In this document: positions 24,559 through 33,119 of the stretch, piece after piece
Numbering within the stretch: position 1 is the first letter of the stretch
How the letters are laid out: each line of letters starts with the position of its first letter
Assembly: GCF_003664125.1 (NCBI RefSeq)
Contig: NZ_RCCP01000007.1
Location: forward strand, 26,601-90,600
DNA: 64,000 bases
Direction: 5' to 3'
Source of the DNA: Planococcus citreus
Lineage (GTDB): Bacteria; Bacillota; Bacilli; Bacillales_A; Planococcaceae
The notes under the pieces: generated by a model
Told to the model about the DNA's origin: nothing
What the model saw: the letters and a program-made list of their open reading frames with translations, nothing else
The model's database searches: none
Position numbers and translations under genes: made by a program

Positions 24559-25398
24559 ATGAATCCTAAAAAACAGCAAATCGTCCATGCCGCCCATCGC
24601 TTATTCATCCAGAAGGGCTATAACGCTTCATCTATTCAGGACATTCTGGACGAAGCCGGCATCTCCAAGGGAACTTTTTATAATTACTTCACGTCGAAAT
24701 CGGAATGCCTGATCGCTTTGATGGAATCGATCAGTGAAGACATCCGCGCACAACGCATCGCCGCCGCTTTCGGGGAATCGCCGGCCGACACCGACCTGTT
24801 CGCCAGGCAATTGGCGATTCGCATCCGCATGAATCATGAGAAGAACCTATTCTCCCTGTACGAAAGCATCTTCTATTCACAAGATGAGGAATTGAAAGCT
24901 TTCGGGAAAAGCCAGTACATTGCGGAACTCAAGTGGCTGAGCAGCCGCATTGTGGATATATTCGGTGAAGAGGCGCGTCCTTATGCACTGGAAAATGCCG
25001 CGATGGCCAACGGGGCGCTCCAGCAATTGATGCATGTTTGGCGGCTCGGCACTGGCCAGCATCTGCCGCTTGATGAACTGACCGTCTACATCGTCCATCG
25101 CATGAAACAAGCAGTACAGGCCCAATTAAAAGACGGCAAGCGATTTTTATCCGAGCACCTGCTAGAGCAAAACGGTCAGTCGCCAACTTTAGCCGACAGT
25201 TCAAAGCAATTGCAGGCACTTGCCGCTGCTGAAAAAAATCCGGACTTGCAGCAAATGATCGCATTTCTTGCCGATGAACTTATAGTTCCAAATCCGCGTA
25301 AAGCGATCGTCAATAGTGTGCTGACTTCTTTAGGTCAAAGCACGGACGATACCGAACTGCAGATTTTCTTGGAACATGTATGGCGCCAGATCAAATGA
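24559..25398 (+). CDS. TetR/AcrR family transcriptional regulator
   Basis: 279 residues, long for the family (usually 190-220). The N-terminal HTH (residues about 1-50: HRLFIQKGYNASSIQDIL, ISKGTFYNYFTSK) is a clear TetR DNA-binding domain. The C-terminal ligand domain has an extra ~60-residue helical extension. AAGGGG lies before the ATG. It is divergent from an MFS drug pump and probably represses both the pump and itself through the palindrome in the 182-bp intergenic region. The ligand cannot be predicted. Confidence 0.9.
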   Translation: MNPKKQQIVHAAHRLFIQKGYNASSIQDILDEAGISKGTFYNYFTSKSECLIALMESISEDIRAQRIAAAFGESPADTDLFARQLAIRIRMNHEKNLFSLYESIFYSQDEELKAFGKSQYIAELKWLSSRIVDIFGEEARPYALENAAMANGALQQLMHVWRLGTGQHLPLDELTVYIVHRMKQAVQAQLKDGKRFLSEHLLEQNGQSPTLADSSKQLQALAAAEKNPDLQQMIAFLADELIVPNPRKAIVNSVLTSLGQSTDDTELQIFLEHVWRQIK

Positions 25399-25399
25399 A

Positions 25400-25445
25400 A
25401 AATCCCCTTTCTCGGATGAAAATCCAAGGAAGGGGATTTTTTTAT
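25400..25445. terminator. Bidirectional terminator between tetR-type and amidase genes
   Basis: Arms AAAATCCCCTT and AAGGGGATTTT surround a longer loop, with a T7 tract on the plus side. Confidence 0.75.
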
Positions 25446-26890
25446 GAGGGGCGCCTCCGCCCCGCTGCCGCTTGCTCAAACGCATAAGCATATTCAATCA
25501 GCTTCGGTTCATCAAATGCCTGTCCGGCAAACGTGATGCCGAACGGTTCGCCTGATTCCGTCAAGCCGGCTGGCACGGTGATTGAAGGGAACCCGGCAGC
25601 AGCACCGATATTGCAGCCAAAATCCTGCGGCAGAACAAGTGCATCTGCCCCGACTTGCCCGAGCCGCTTATTCATGCCCTGTTCGGCCGCCAGGAAGCGG
25701 TTGCGTTCAAGCGCCTCAACGTATTCCCTCTCCGTCAAGTTTCCGCTCATGCCATTGGCCTGCTCCAATAGATTCTGGCCGAATTTCAACATCTGTTCCG
25801 CATGCTCTTCATTATATGAAATGATGTCACTCATTGAACGGATTCGGTGGTCGGGATTCGAGCGCGCCAAATAGGCGTTTAAGTCTGATTTAAATTCGTG
25901 GAGCAGCACTGCAAAACCAAGATCTTCCTGATCGGCGCCAAGATCGATTTCTTTGATGGTGGCTCCGCATGCCCGCAGCTGCTCCATGGCCTGCTCGAAT
26001 GTGGCAGATTGCTGTTCCGTAATATCCGTGAACAATTGGCGGTCCACACCGAATACAACTCCAGATAACCCCTCTTGTTTCAAATGCTGCTGCCAATCAT
26101 AGCCCTTGAACTGCTCGGCAAACAGCGTGATTTCGTCATCCGGGTCTACGCCGACCAAAGCCGCGAACACCGTAACCGCATCTTCCACTGTGCGCGCAAG
26201 CGGCCCGGCAGTGTCTTGCGTATGCGATAAAGGAATGATCCCTGCGCGGCTGATGAGGCCGATCGTCGGCTTAATGCCGACGAGGCTGTTCTGCGCTGCC
26301 GGGTTGATGATCGAACCGGAAGTTTCCGTCCCGACCGCAGCCGTAGCCAGATTCGAAGCCACTCCGGCCGCCGATCCTGAACTCGACCCGCCGACATCGA
26401 ATGCGCCGAATGGGTTTTTCACTTGGCCGCCCCGCGAACTATAGCCGTTGGTCATTTTATCGCTCATAAAATTCGCCCACTCGGTCATATTCGTTTTTCC
26501 GAGAATGATCGCACCCGCCGCACGCAGTTTTTCCACCACTTTCGCATCGCGCAGCGCGTAATGGTCGGCCATGGCGAGTGAACCGGCACTTGTATGCATT
26601 TTATCGCCGGTGTCCATATTGTCTTTGACGAGCAGAGGGATGCCGTGCAGTTTCGAGCGCGGCCCTTTATGCTTGCGTTCGAAATCCAGCGCTTGGGCAA
26701 TAAGCAAGGCGTCCGGGTTGATCTCAAGCACGGCTCGTGTGTTCTTGTCACGCAGTGAAATGTTTTCCTTATACATTAGCACAAGTTCTTCTGACGTCAG
26801 CTTGCCCGTTTCCATTTCTTTTTGCAACTGGGCAATCGTCATTTCGTCGAGCTTGTTTTTGCGGTAGTCTTCCAGTTTTTGATGATGCAT
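25442..26890 (-). CDS. Amidase signature family protein
   Basis: 482 residues from the ATG at 26890, which has GGGAGGA 6-7 bp upstream; the longer frame starts at a TTG without a site. The Ser-cisSer-Lys triad of amidase signature enzymes (PF01425) is visible: Lys in LLVKDNMDTGD (near 80), GGSSSGSAAG, and the nucleophile Ser in GTETSGSIINPAA. It is distinct from GatA at 37860-39329, which sits with gatB and gatC. The substrate amide is unknown; the family includes enantioselective amidases and peptide amidases. No signal peptide is seen. It appears monocistronic. Confidence 0.88.
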   Translation of the reverse strand: MHHQKLEDYRKNKLDEMTIAQLQKEMETGKLTSEELVLMYKENISLRDKNTRAVLEINPDALLIAQALDFERKHKGPRSKLHGIPLLVKDNMDTGDKMHTSAGSLAMADHYALRDAKVVEKLRAAGAIILGKTNMTEWANFMSDKMTNGYSSRGGQVKNPFGAFDVGGSSSGSAAGVASNLATAAVGTETSGSIINPAAQNSLVGIKPTIGLISRAGIIPLSHTQDTAGPLARTVEDAVTVFAALVGVDPDDEITLFAEQFKGYDWQQHLKQEGLSGVVFGVDRQLFTDITEQQSATFEQAMEQLRACGATIKEIDLGADQEDLGFAVLLHEFKSDLNAYLARSNPDHRIRSMSDIISYNEEHAEQMLKFGQNLLEQANGMSGNLTEREYVEALERNRFLAAEQGMNKRLGQVGADALVLPQDFGCNIGAAAGFPSITVPAGLTESGEPFGITFAGQAFDEPKLIEYAYAFEQAAAGRRRPS

Positions 26891-26945
26891 GACTGTTCCT
26901 CCCACATGATGCAAAATTAACCCTTTTACAGGGCCATGGATATCT

Positions 26946-26977
26946 AAAAAAGCCTGAGCTCATGAGCTTAGGCTTTT
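26946..26977 (-). terminator. Intrinsic terminator of the FbpA-like gene
   Basis: On the minus strand AAAAGCCTAAGCTC and GAGCTCAGGCTTTTTT form a hairpin that includes the stop codon of the small gene. Confidence 0.85.
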
Positions 26978-27118
26978 ATCGGTATATTCCTTTAACAGTT
27001 CATATAAGGACAGTTCGTAAAGCTGCCTGCCGTTGATCTTGAAGACATTCTTCGAAACGAGCTCATCAATGACCATTGACCGTTTGTCTTCGAATTTTGA
27101 CTCGGGTATGTGTTCCAT
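26960..27118 (-). CDS. Small protein resembling Fur-regulated basic protein A (FbpA family)
   Basis: 52 residues, too short for most ORF callers. The core KRSMVIDELVSKNVF followed by GRQLYELSLYELLKEY fits the FbpA family (PF13076) pattern of a short helix, an aromatic turn and a Leu-rich second helix. B. subtilis FbpA is a small Fur-controlled protein in the iron-sparing response; other family members are uncharacterised. AAGGAGAG lies 10-11 bp before the ATG. A palindrome (ATAGT-ATC-ACTAT) just upstream could be a regulatory site, though it is a poor Fur box. A dedicated terminator follows. The family assignment rests on memory of the motif. Confidence 0.65.
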   Translation of the reverse strand: MEHIPESKFEDKRSMVIDELVSKNVFKINGRQLYELSLYELLKEYTDKSLSS

Positions 27119-27140
27119 CGTGCTTCTTCTCTCCTTGCAG

Positions 27141-27153
27141 ATAGTATCACTAT
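27141..27153. promoter_or_regulatory. Short palindrome upstream of the FbpA-like gene
   Basis: ATAGT-ATC-ACTAT is a perfect inverted repeat with a 3-bp centre. It lies in the probable 5' region of the small gene, directly before the ribosome site. It only loosely resembles the Fur consensus TGATAATnATTATCA. Confidence 0.3.
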
Positions 27154-27244
27154 TTCTATACCCGAAACGATCACAGCCTAAAACCTGCCAAAAGAAAAAC
27201 TGCCGATAATTTTTTGGTCCGCCCTCGTTTCGACAAATTTCAAC

Positions 27245-27670
27245 TCACCCTTTGTCAGGATAGCGCTCTTGCAAATACACTGCTGCATTTTGGATCAATT
27301 CTTTTAGCACTTCTGAATCGATATCGCTGAGTTTATTGATGTAGATGCAGGATTTGCCCGAAGTGCATTTCCCCAGGCGCTCAAGCGCATCCGGCTCTTT
27401 TTCTGCACAGCCTGTCAGGTATAAGCTGATTTTCGCTTTACGCGGGGAAAATCCAGCGAGTGGTGCATCGCCTTCGTGACCGGTCGCATAACGATAATGA
27501 TAGGAACCGAAACCGATGATACTGTCGCCCCACATTTTCGCCGGATGGCCGGTCGCTTGTTCAAAAATTTCCAGCAGCCGGTAGGCATCTTCTTTCTTTG
27601 ACGGCTTTTCGACCGACTCGATGAATTCAATGACGCTGCCTTCGTGTTCTTTCGTTTTTTGTTCGTACAT
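27245..27670 (-). CDS. DUF1801 domain-containing protein
   Basis: 141 residues from the ATG at 27670, preceded by GGAGGAGG; the upstream in-frame extension has no ribosome site. The sequence motifs MWGDSIIGFGSYHYRY and GFSPRKAKISLYL (about residues 45-80) match the DUF1801/YdhG-like fold (PF08818), followed by GKCTSGKSCIYINKLSDID. Function is unknown. A frataxin-like (YdhG) alpha/beta fold has been described for relatives. It lies 97 bp downstream of the AAC(3)-I-like gene on the same strand. Confidence 0.82.
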   Translation of the reverse strand: MYEQKTKEHEGSVIEFIESVEKPSKKEDAYRLLEIFEQATGHPAKMWGDSIIGFGSYHYRYATGHEGDAPLAGFSPRKAKISLYLTGCAEKEPDALERLGKCTSGKSCIYINKLSDIDSEVLKELIQNAAVYLQERYPDKG

Positions 27671-27766
27671 CCATACTCCTCCTCCAGAAAACTCCTGGTC
27701 TCTACTTCCACATATAATATCCATTGTCCTGCCTCAACACCTAACGCCCGACACGGAACGTGGTGG

Positions 27767-28237
27767 TCATTTCCGTTCGACCAAGGTGAAATCAAAATGA
27801 AACACATCTTCCCGTGTTCCAAGCGAACTGTATAGTTTCACAGCAGCCGTGTCCACGGGATCCGCCTGCACGAAAACGACCCATGCGCCCAACTCTTGCG
27901 CTTCTGCCTGGACAAAACGGATCAGCCCGGTCGCGACTTTTCTCCTGCGGTATTTGCTGGCCACTGCCAAATCATAGATGTATACTTCCTTCCGCTGCTG
28001 CTCGAATTTATCCAGTACGTATGCGACAAGCCCGCCTGCAAGTTCGCCGCCGGACAATGCCACACAAACGAGGACATGCTCTTTTGCCAATAAAGACAGT
28101 AGATAGCCATCGGGCGGCGGGTTTTCGAGATACGTTTCTTGTTCCTCAAAGGCATCCGCAAACAAAGCATTCAATTCCCTGAACCGCTCCAGCGACTGCG
28201 CGTCATCCGCCAGCCGTTTAAAGTGGATGTCTGACAT
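27767..28237 (-). CDS. GNAT acetyltransferase resembling aminoglycoside 3-N-acetyltransferase AAC(3)-I
   Basis: 156 residues. The central stretch VAYVLDKFEQQRKEVYIYDLAVA, the acetyl-CoA loop YRRRKVATGLI, and the end region FVQADPVDTAAVKLYSSLGTREDVFHFD match, in order and spacing, the AAC(3)-I enzymes that acetylate gentamicin-type aminoglycosides (the published family core is very similar). Length is also typical. No integron, transposase or plasmid gene is near, and base composition is like the neighbours, so it looks like an intrinsic chromosomal homologue. Whether it confers resistance or acetylates another amine cannot be told from sequence. Confidence 0.8.
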   Translation of the reverse strand: MSDIHFKRLADDAQSLERFRELNALFADAFEEQETYLENPPPDGYLLSLLAKEHVLVCVALSGGELAGGLVAYVLDKFEQQRKEVYIYDLAVASKYRRRKVATGLIRFVQAEAQELGAWVVFVQADPVDTAAVKLYSSLGTREDVFHFDFTLVERK

Positions 28238-28285
28238 GATTTCCGACTCCCTTTCTTGCTACCTGGCCTGCTCTCTTGCCATTGC

Positions 28286-28762
28286 CTACGCTTTGTATTG
28301 GCTGCTGAAGCGTTCCGCCAATTCCTCGATTTGCTGTTCCCTTTTCTTATGGGACCAATTGATGATGGCGGTCGATTTGACCACTGCCCCCTTTGTTTCA
28401 AGCGATGTCGTCATTTTGGACATGGCCCTATTGCCGCCCATCCATTTATAGCGGAATTGCTGCGTCAAAAAACAAGATACCGGCGCTTGGCCGAGATTCA
28501 GAAGTTGTTCCGCATACTTCATAAATCCAGGACATAGCGTAAAGCCCTGCACCCATGCGCCAAAAATCAAGGCGTCATATCCTTTGGTTTCCGGCAATGA
28601 ATCCAATTGTATAGCTGTTGGATTTTTCGCTTCTTCGTTCTCTAGATTTTGCATCCTCATTAAACGAACTTCATGGCCATCACTTTGTAATTTTTCACGA
28701 ATCCGTTCCCCGACAAGCAAGGTATGCCCGGTCTGGGAATGCACGATAATGCCGATTTTCAT
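28286..28762 (-). CDS. Flavodoxin family protein
   Basis: 158 residues from the ATG at 28762, with AGGAGGG 6 bp upstream; the longer frame has no support. The N-terminus MKIGIIVHSQTGHTLLVGERI carries the FMN phosphate-binding loop (SQTGHT) of flavodoxins. DALIFGAWVQGF follows in the position of the second FMN loop. It is probably a short-chain flavodoxin or an NADPH-dependent FMN reductase-like electron carrier. The region after residue 90 contains an unusual Trp/Met-rich WMGGNRAMSKM segment. It precedes the acetyltransferase gene by 48 bp and may share its transcript. Confidence 0.82.
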   Translation of the reverse strand: MKIGIIVHSQTGHTLLVGERIREKLQSDGHEVRLMRMQNLENEEAKNPTAIQLDSLPETKGYDALIFGAWVQGFTLCPGFMKYAEQLLNLGQAPVSCFLTQQFRYKWMGGNRAMSKMTTSLETKGAVVKSTAIINWSHKKREQQIEELAERFSSQYKA

Positions 28763-28897
28763 ACCGTTCCCTCCTTCGTTGAAACATCCGCAATTCCATA
28801 GCCGCACTCCATCAATGATGATTGATTACTTCCCTGCTGCGCAGAATATTCCTTCCTGCTAAAGTACAAATTTTCATTTTGACCCCCTATTGCATAA

Positions 28898-28942
28898 AAA
28901 AACCCCCAATGCTGTTCAAAGAACAGTCATCAGGGGTGGATT
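28898..28942 (-). terminator. Intrinsic terminator after rlmD
   Basis: On the minus strand ACCCCTGATGACTGTTC and GAACAGCATTGGGGGT pair with small mismatches and run into T7. Confidence 0.75.
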
Positions 28943-28973
28943 TTTACATTTAATCCCATTAACTAATAAAGAA

Positions 28974-30335
28974 TTATCTTCTCGTCAGCCACGCGACACA
29001 TTCAACGTGCGTCGTCTGCGGGAACATATCGACCGGCTGGACTTCCTGCGTCCGGTAGCCGCCGTCTTCCAAAATGCGCAAATCGCGTGCCAGCGTCGCC
29101 GGGTTGCAGGAAACGTAAACGATGCGCTCTGGTTGTTGTTCGAGCATCGTCTGAAGGAGCGCCTCGTCACAGCCTTTTCGCGGCGGGTCGACGACAAGCA
29201 CATCGGCTTCTTTGCCATCTTTATACCAGCGCGGAATGACTTCTTCGGCGGGGCCTGCTTCAAATAAGGTATTCGTGAAGCCGTTCAAATCGGCATTGCG
29301 TTTGGCATCTTCAATCGCCTGCGGGACGATCTCGACACCCATGACGAATTTCGCGCGCTGTGCAAGGAATAGTGAAATCGTGCCGATGCCGCAATACGCA
29401 TCGATCACCGTTTCCGTTCCTGTCAGCCCCGCGTAATCTAGCGCCTGCCCGTATAGCACCTCCGTCTGTTCCGGGTTGACCTGATAGAACGAACGCGCAG
29501 AGATCTCGAAGCGCACATCGCCGATCCGGTCTTCGATGATGTCTTTGCCCCATAGATTGATCGTTTCATTCCCGAAAATGACATTGGTCTTTTCTGGGTT
29601 AACGTTCTGCATGATCGATGTCACGTCCGGCAAGGCCGCACGGATCGCTTCCACGGCACGTTCTGCTTGAGGGAATTTCTGCTTCTTCGTCACCAACACG
29701 ACCATCAATTCGCCCGTCACACGCCCTTTGCGTAGGACCACGTGGCGCAGCATGCCACGGGGTGTCTTTTCTTCATACGGTTCGATGCCCATATCTACCA
29801 AATTGCGCTTGAGCGACGCCATCAAAATATCCGCTTCTGGTGTCTGGATCAAGCAAATATCGGTATCCGCAATACGGTGCGAGCGCGGCTGGTAGAAACC
29901 AGCGACCACTCGGCCGTCCTCAAGGCCAAACGGGATTTGCGATTTGTTGCGGTAGCGCCACGGATTGTCCATGCCTTTGACCGGATGGACCGGCACGTCC
30001 GGCAATTTGCCGAGTCGCGCCATCGCATCGCGCACGACTTTCTCTTTGTATTTCAATTGCCCTTCGTAGGACAGGTGCTGCAATTGGCAGCCGCCGCAAA
30101 TCTCAAACACCGGGCACGGCGCATCGATGCGGTCTGCGGATTTCTCTTCGATAGAGATGAGTTTCGCAAAGCCGTAAGATTTCAATGTTTTCAATACATG
30201 CACCGTGACGGTCTCCCCGGGCAATGCATCTTTGATGAACAGCGGATAGCCATCCACTTTGGCAACGCCGGCACCATCATGCGTCAAATCTTCGACGTAG
30301 ACGGACAAGCGGTCATTTTTCGTTACTGGTTTCAT
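28974..30335 (-). CDS. rlmD: 23S rRNA (uracil-C5) methyltransferase, RlmD/RlmCD type
   Basis: 453 residues from the ATG at 30335, with GGAG 8 bp upstream. An N-terminal TRAM domain (about residues 1-60) is followed by iron-sulphur cysteines in [12 protein letters not shown] and a later Cys in the DICLIQTPE segment. The SAM fold contains [11 protein letters not shown], and the catalytic Cys is in [13 protein letters not shown]. The family (TrmA/RumA) methylates uridines at C5; B. subtilis YefA/RlmCD modifies U747 and U1939 of 23S rRNA. In B. subtilis the gene follows dgkB (yerQ), as it does here after the intervening cyd genes. Confidence 0.93.
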   Translation of the reverse strand: MKPVTKNDRLSVYVEDLTHDGAGVAKVDGYPLFIKDALPGETVTVHVLKTLKSYGFAKLISIEEKSADRIDAPCPVFEICGGCQLQHLSYEGQLKYKEKVVRDAMARLGKLPDVPVHPVKGMDNPWRYRNKSQIPFGLEDGRVVAGFYQPRSHRIADTDICLIQTPEADILMASLKRNLVDMGIEPYEEKTPRGMLRHVVLRKGRVTGELMVVLVTKKQKFPQAERAVEAIRAALPDVTSIMQNVNPEKTNVIFGNETINLWGKDIIEDRIGDVRFEISARSFYQVNPEQTEVLYGQALDYAGLTGTETVIDAYCGIGTISLFLAQRAKFVMGVEIVPQAIEDAKRNADLNGFTNTLFEAGPAEEVIPRWYKDGKEADVLVVDPPRKGCDEALLQTMLEQQPERIVYVSCNPATLARDLRILEDGGYRTQEVQPVDMFPQTTHVECVAWLTRR

Positions 30336-30388
30336 TACGTTCACTCCATTTCACATTGACTTATTGTAACATATCCGCTTTTTAAGCA

Positions 30389-30426
30389 GTAAAAAACTGT
30401 GGCGGGAAATTCCCGCCACAGTTTTA
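30389..30426 (-). terminator. Intrinsic terminator of the cydABS operon
   Basis: ACTGTGGCGGG-AAAT-TCCCGCCACAGT is a strong hairpin with a T tract on the minus strand, right after the cydS-like stop codon. Confidence 0.88.
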
Positions 30427-30534
30427 TTTCTTGTCTTTCGTTACCGGGCCATCTTTCAGTGATATCCAGAACCCGACGGCAATCGCCAGGATGATCACCA
30501 GAAACGGCGCATAGAAAATGAAGAAATCATTCAT
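30424..30534 (-). CDS. cydS: CydS-like small subunit of cytochrome bd oxidase
   Basis: 36 residues: MNDFFIFYAPFLVIILAIAV begins a single hydrophobic helix, followed by GFWISLKDGPVTKDKK. Size, one transmembrane span, the FYAP start and the position directly after cydB match the CydS subunit described for Geobacillus bd oxidase, which occupies the position of CydX. A GAGGCTG site precedes the ATG. It is below usual ORF length cut-offs. It should stabilise the haem-binding subunit in the membrane. A terminator follows, making it the last gene of the operon. Confidence 0.8.
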   Translation of the reverse strand: MNDFFIFYAPFLVIILAIAVGFWISLKDGPVTKDKK

Positions 30535-30548
30535 CTTTCACAGCCTCC

Positions 30549-31577
30549 TTAGGCATGATAATCCGATTTCCCTTTGACGTAGTCTTTGTCGAATAGGAAC
30601 AGGCGGAATAAGAGATAAAGCGATGGCAGCAATAGCCCGAGCCCTGCGATAAAGGCGATGATCAAGGCGATCGCCATCGATTCATTCGTGAAGCTATCGT
30701 AAATTGTCAGGTGCGGATACAACAGATACGGGTAATGAGACGCCCCGTAGGCAAAAAACGCGGTAAAGAATTGTCCGACGAGCAAGATGAACGCCAAGCC
30801 GTAATTGCGTTTCTTCCAGATCAAGAACACGGTACCCAGGAACAACAGGAACGACAGCGCGAACATCCACCACAAATCGAGCAAGCTCGCATAATGTTCC
30901 GGATTGTGCCCGCGAAGCTCGAAAATGATGCCGGTCGCCGTGACAATCGTCGGACCTGCCCAAACCAATGCGTATTTGCGGACGAGCTGCGTCGCTTTTT
31001 CGTCTCCAGCTTTCCAGGCATACCAAGTCAAGAACACGGCAGAAATATACAATACTGCGGCAATGCTCAAGACGACGATGCTCCACATCAAGGGGCTTGT
31101 AAACAGCGCCCAGTAATCAAGCGACGGCTGCCCGCCCTCCAGGCGCATAAAGCCGCCTTCTGAAATAGCCAGCACCGGCGACAGTGCCGCCGGAAGCATT
31201 AGGCCGGATAAGCCGTACATATAGATATAACCGCGGTGGTTGATCTTCGCACCGTATGTGGCGAACGCGTAATAGGAACCACGCACTGCCAGCAAGATAA
31301 GCGCAATGCTTGCCGGCACAAGAAGCGTCGTGCCGTAATAGAACGCCGTCTGCGGGAAGAACCCGATGATGCCGACGAAGAAGAAAACGAAAAAGACGTT
31401 CGTCACTTCCCATACCGGCGACAGATAACGCTGGATGATGCCTGTCAAAATATGCTGCTTGTCGGAAAAAGCACTGTAGGCGTTAAAGAATCCAGCGCCG
31501 AAATCAATCGACGCCACGATGACGTAGAGGAACAAAAACAGCCAAAGAACGGAAATCCCGATAATTTCGAGTGTCAT
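30549..31577 (-). CDS. cydB: Cytochrome bd-type quinol oxidase subunit II
   Basis: 342 residues with about eight to nine hydrophobic helices. The N-terminal SVLWLFLFLYVIVASIDFGAG and the AVRGSYYAFATYG segment are typical of CydB (PF02322), in particular of the YthB branch. It pairs with subunit I in the cytoplasmic membrane to oxidise menaquinol and reduce O2 to water. The ATG overlaps the cydA stop by one base (TAATG), so translation is coupled. A small CydS-like gene follows after 14 bp. Confidence 0.92.
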   Translation of the reverse strand: MTLEIIGISVLWLFLFLYVIVASIDFGAGFFNAYSAFSDKQHILTGIIQRYLSPVWEVTNVFFVFFFVGIIGFFPQTAFYYGTTLLVPASIALILLAVRGSYYAFATYGAKINHRGYIYMYGLSGLMLPAALSPVLAISEGGFMRLEGGQPSLDYWALFTSPLMWSIVVLSIAAVLYISAVFLTWYAWKAGDEKATQLVRKYALVWAGPTIVTATGIIFELRGHNPEHYASLLDLWWMFALSFLLFLGTVFLIWKKRNYGLAFILLVGQFFTAFFAYGASHYPYLLYPHLTIYDSFTNESMAIALIIAFIAGLGLLLPSLYLLFRLFLFDKDYVKGKSDYHA

Positions 31578-32920
31578 TATTCTTCACCGCCTTTTACGGA
31601 TTCACGCTGTGCCAATTCCTTCTCGACCGGGTTGCGTTTGTACATGCGTGACAAGACGACAACTGTCCCGATTCCGAGAATGACATAGAGGCCGGCGAAC
31701 ATCACGATCATCAAATCGACTTGCCCGCTTGTCGTTGCCCCTTCACTAGTCTTCATATAGCCGCGAAGGATCCACGGCTGCCTGCCGACTTCCGTGAACC
31801 ACCAGCCGGCCTGAATCGCGAGCATTGCGAGCGGCCCGCTCAGTACGGTCAGCCAGCGGAACCATTTTCTCGTGACAATGGACCAGCCGCGCCACGCGCC
31901 GATGACGTACACAAAGGAGAAGAACGCGAGCCACATGCCGAGCGTGACCATCGTATCGAAGAGGTAATGGATCCACAGCGGCGGAATTTCATCTTCCGGG
32001 AAATCATTCAAGCCGATAACTTCACCGCTTGGTACACCGTGCGCCAAAATGCTGAGCGCATATGGGATGCGGATTGCGTATTTCGGCTCTTCGCCTTCCA
32101 ACACACCGAACAACACAAGTTCAGCTTCCGATCCCGTTTCAAAATGCCATTCGGCAGCTGCCAGCTTCTCTGGCTGGTATTCGGCCAAGTATTTCCCTGA
32201 AAAGTCGCCGATGATAGCGGTCGCAACCGAAAAGATCAGCGCGAGCTTCATCGTCAGGAACAATGCTTTCTTGTGGTAAATATGATTCGATCCGCGCAGC
32301 AAACGGAAAGCAGCGATTGATGCCAACACGAAGGCGCTCGTCATGAACGCTGTCGACAGGACGTGTGCGACTTTCGTCGGCACGGCCGGGCTGAACATCG
32401 CAAGCAACGGGCTCACATTGACCAGCTCGCCGTTCAACACATCAAACCCTTGTGGCGCATTCATGAACGAATTGACGATGGTGATAAATACAGAAGAGGC
32501 AGCCGCTCCGAGTGCGACCGGAACCAGCAATAGGAAATGTTTGCGCTGGTCTTCAAAACGGTCCCAGGTATATAGATAAATTCCGAGGAAAATCGCTTCA
32601 AAGAAAAAGGCGAAGACTTCCATGAACAGCGGAAGCGCAATGACGTTCCCTGCCATCTGCATAAAGTTTGGCCACAACAAGGATAATTGAAGCCCGATTG
32701 CGGTACCGGTCACGACGCCGACCGCTACCGTGATGACGAACCCTCTCGCCCAGCGACGTGCCAGGAGGATATAATGCTCGTCATTTTTTCTGATCCCAAC
32801 CCATTGGGCAATCATGATCATGAGTGGGACCCCCACACCGATCGTCGCGTAGATGATGTGGAATGATAGGGTCATCAAGGTCAGTATCCGGCTTTGTAAA
32901 GCCACATCTTCAAATCCCAA
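31577..32920 (-). CDS. cydA: Cytochrome bd-type quinol oxidase subunit I (YthA/CIO type)
   Basis: 447 residues if translation begins at TTG 32920, which has AAGGGG 9 bp upstream; the longer frame begins at another TTG. Haem ligand candidates are the His in TLSFHIIYATIGVG near residue 20 and later His/Met residues. The Q loop is short. The motif GRQPW near residue 385, rather than GRW, marks the cyanide-insensitive (CioA/YthA) branch. The enzyme oxidises menaquinol with high O2 affinity. No Rex-type operator was found by eye upstream. Confidence 0.9.
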   Translation of the reverse strand: MGFEDVALQSRILTLMTLSFHIIYATIGVGVPLMIMIAQWVGIRKNDEHYILLARRWARGFVITVAVGVVTGTAIGLQLSLLWPNFMQMAGNVIALPLFMEVFAFFFEAIFLGIYLYTWDRFEDQRKHFLLLVPVALGAAASSVFITIVNSFMNAPQGFDVLNGELVNVSPLLAMFSPAVPTKVAHVLSTAFMTSAFVLASIAAFRLLRGSNHIYHKKALFLTMKLALIFSVATAIIGDFSGKYLAEYQPEKLAAAEWHFETGSEAELVLFGVLEGEEPKYAIRIPYALSILAHGVPSGEVIGLNDFPEDEIPPLWIHYLFDTMVTLGMWLAFFSFVYVIGAWRGWSIVTRKWFRWLTVLSGPLAMLAIQAGWWFTEVGRQPWILRGYMKTSEGATTSGQVDLMIVMFAGLYVILGIGTVVVLSRMYKRNPVEKELAQRESVKGGEE

Positions 32921-33061
32921 AATTCTCGTCCCCTTTACATAGGCCAAAGCACAGCCCGTTATATGTTTTATTGTACCTCAAAGGTCCTCCCATAAACTTC
33001 TGCGAGGCATCCGATTCCGCCCGATGTTTGAATAAGCTGTGACAAAATGAAAACATCCCCA

Positions 33062-33090
33062 TTGAAATTTTGCTGAATTTTTAGTATTCT
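33062..33090 (+). promoter_or_regulatory. Sigma-A promoter of the NUDIX gene
   Basis: TTGAAA (33062-33067) and TATTCT (33085-33090) have 17 bp spacing. The leader of about 22 nt contains the AAAAGGATG ribosome site. Confidence 0.55.
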
Positions 33091-33119
33091 ATAATGAACA
33101 AAAGAAAAGGATGATTCAT

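Noticed and set aside
25442..26890. Second gatA
   Set aside because: It shares the amidase signature, but it is isolated from gatB/gatC and differs in sequence from the true GatA in this window.
27138..27160. True Fur box upstream of the FbpA-like gene
   Set aside because: The palindrome is real but matches the Fur consensus poorly, so it is listed only as a candidate regulatory site.
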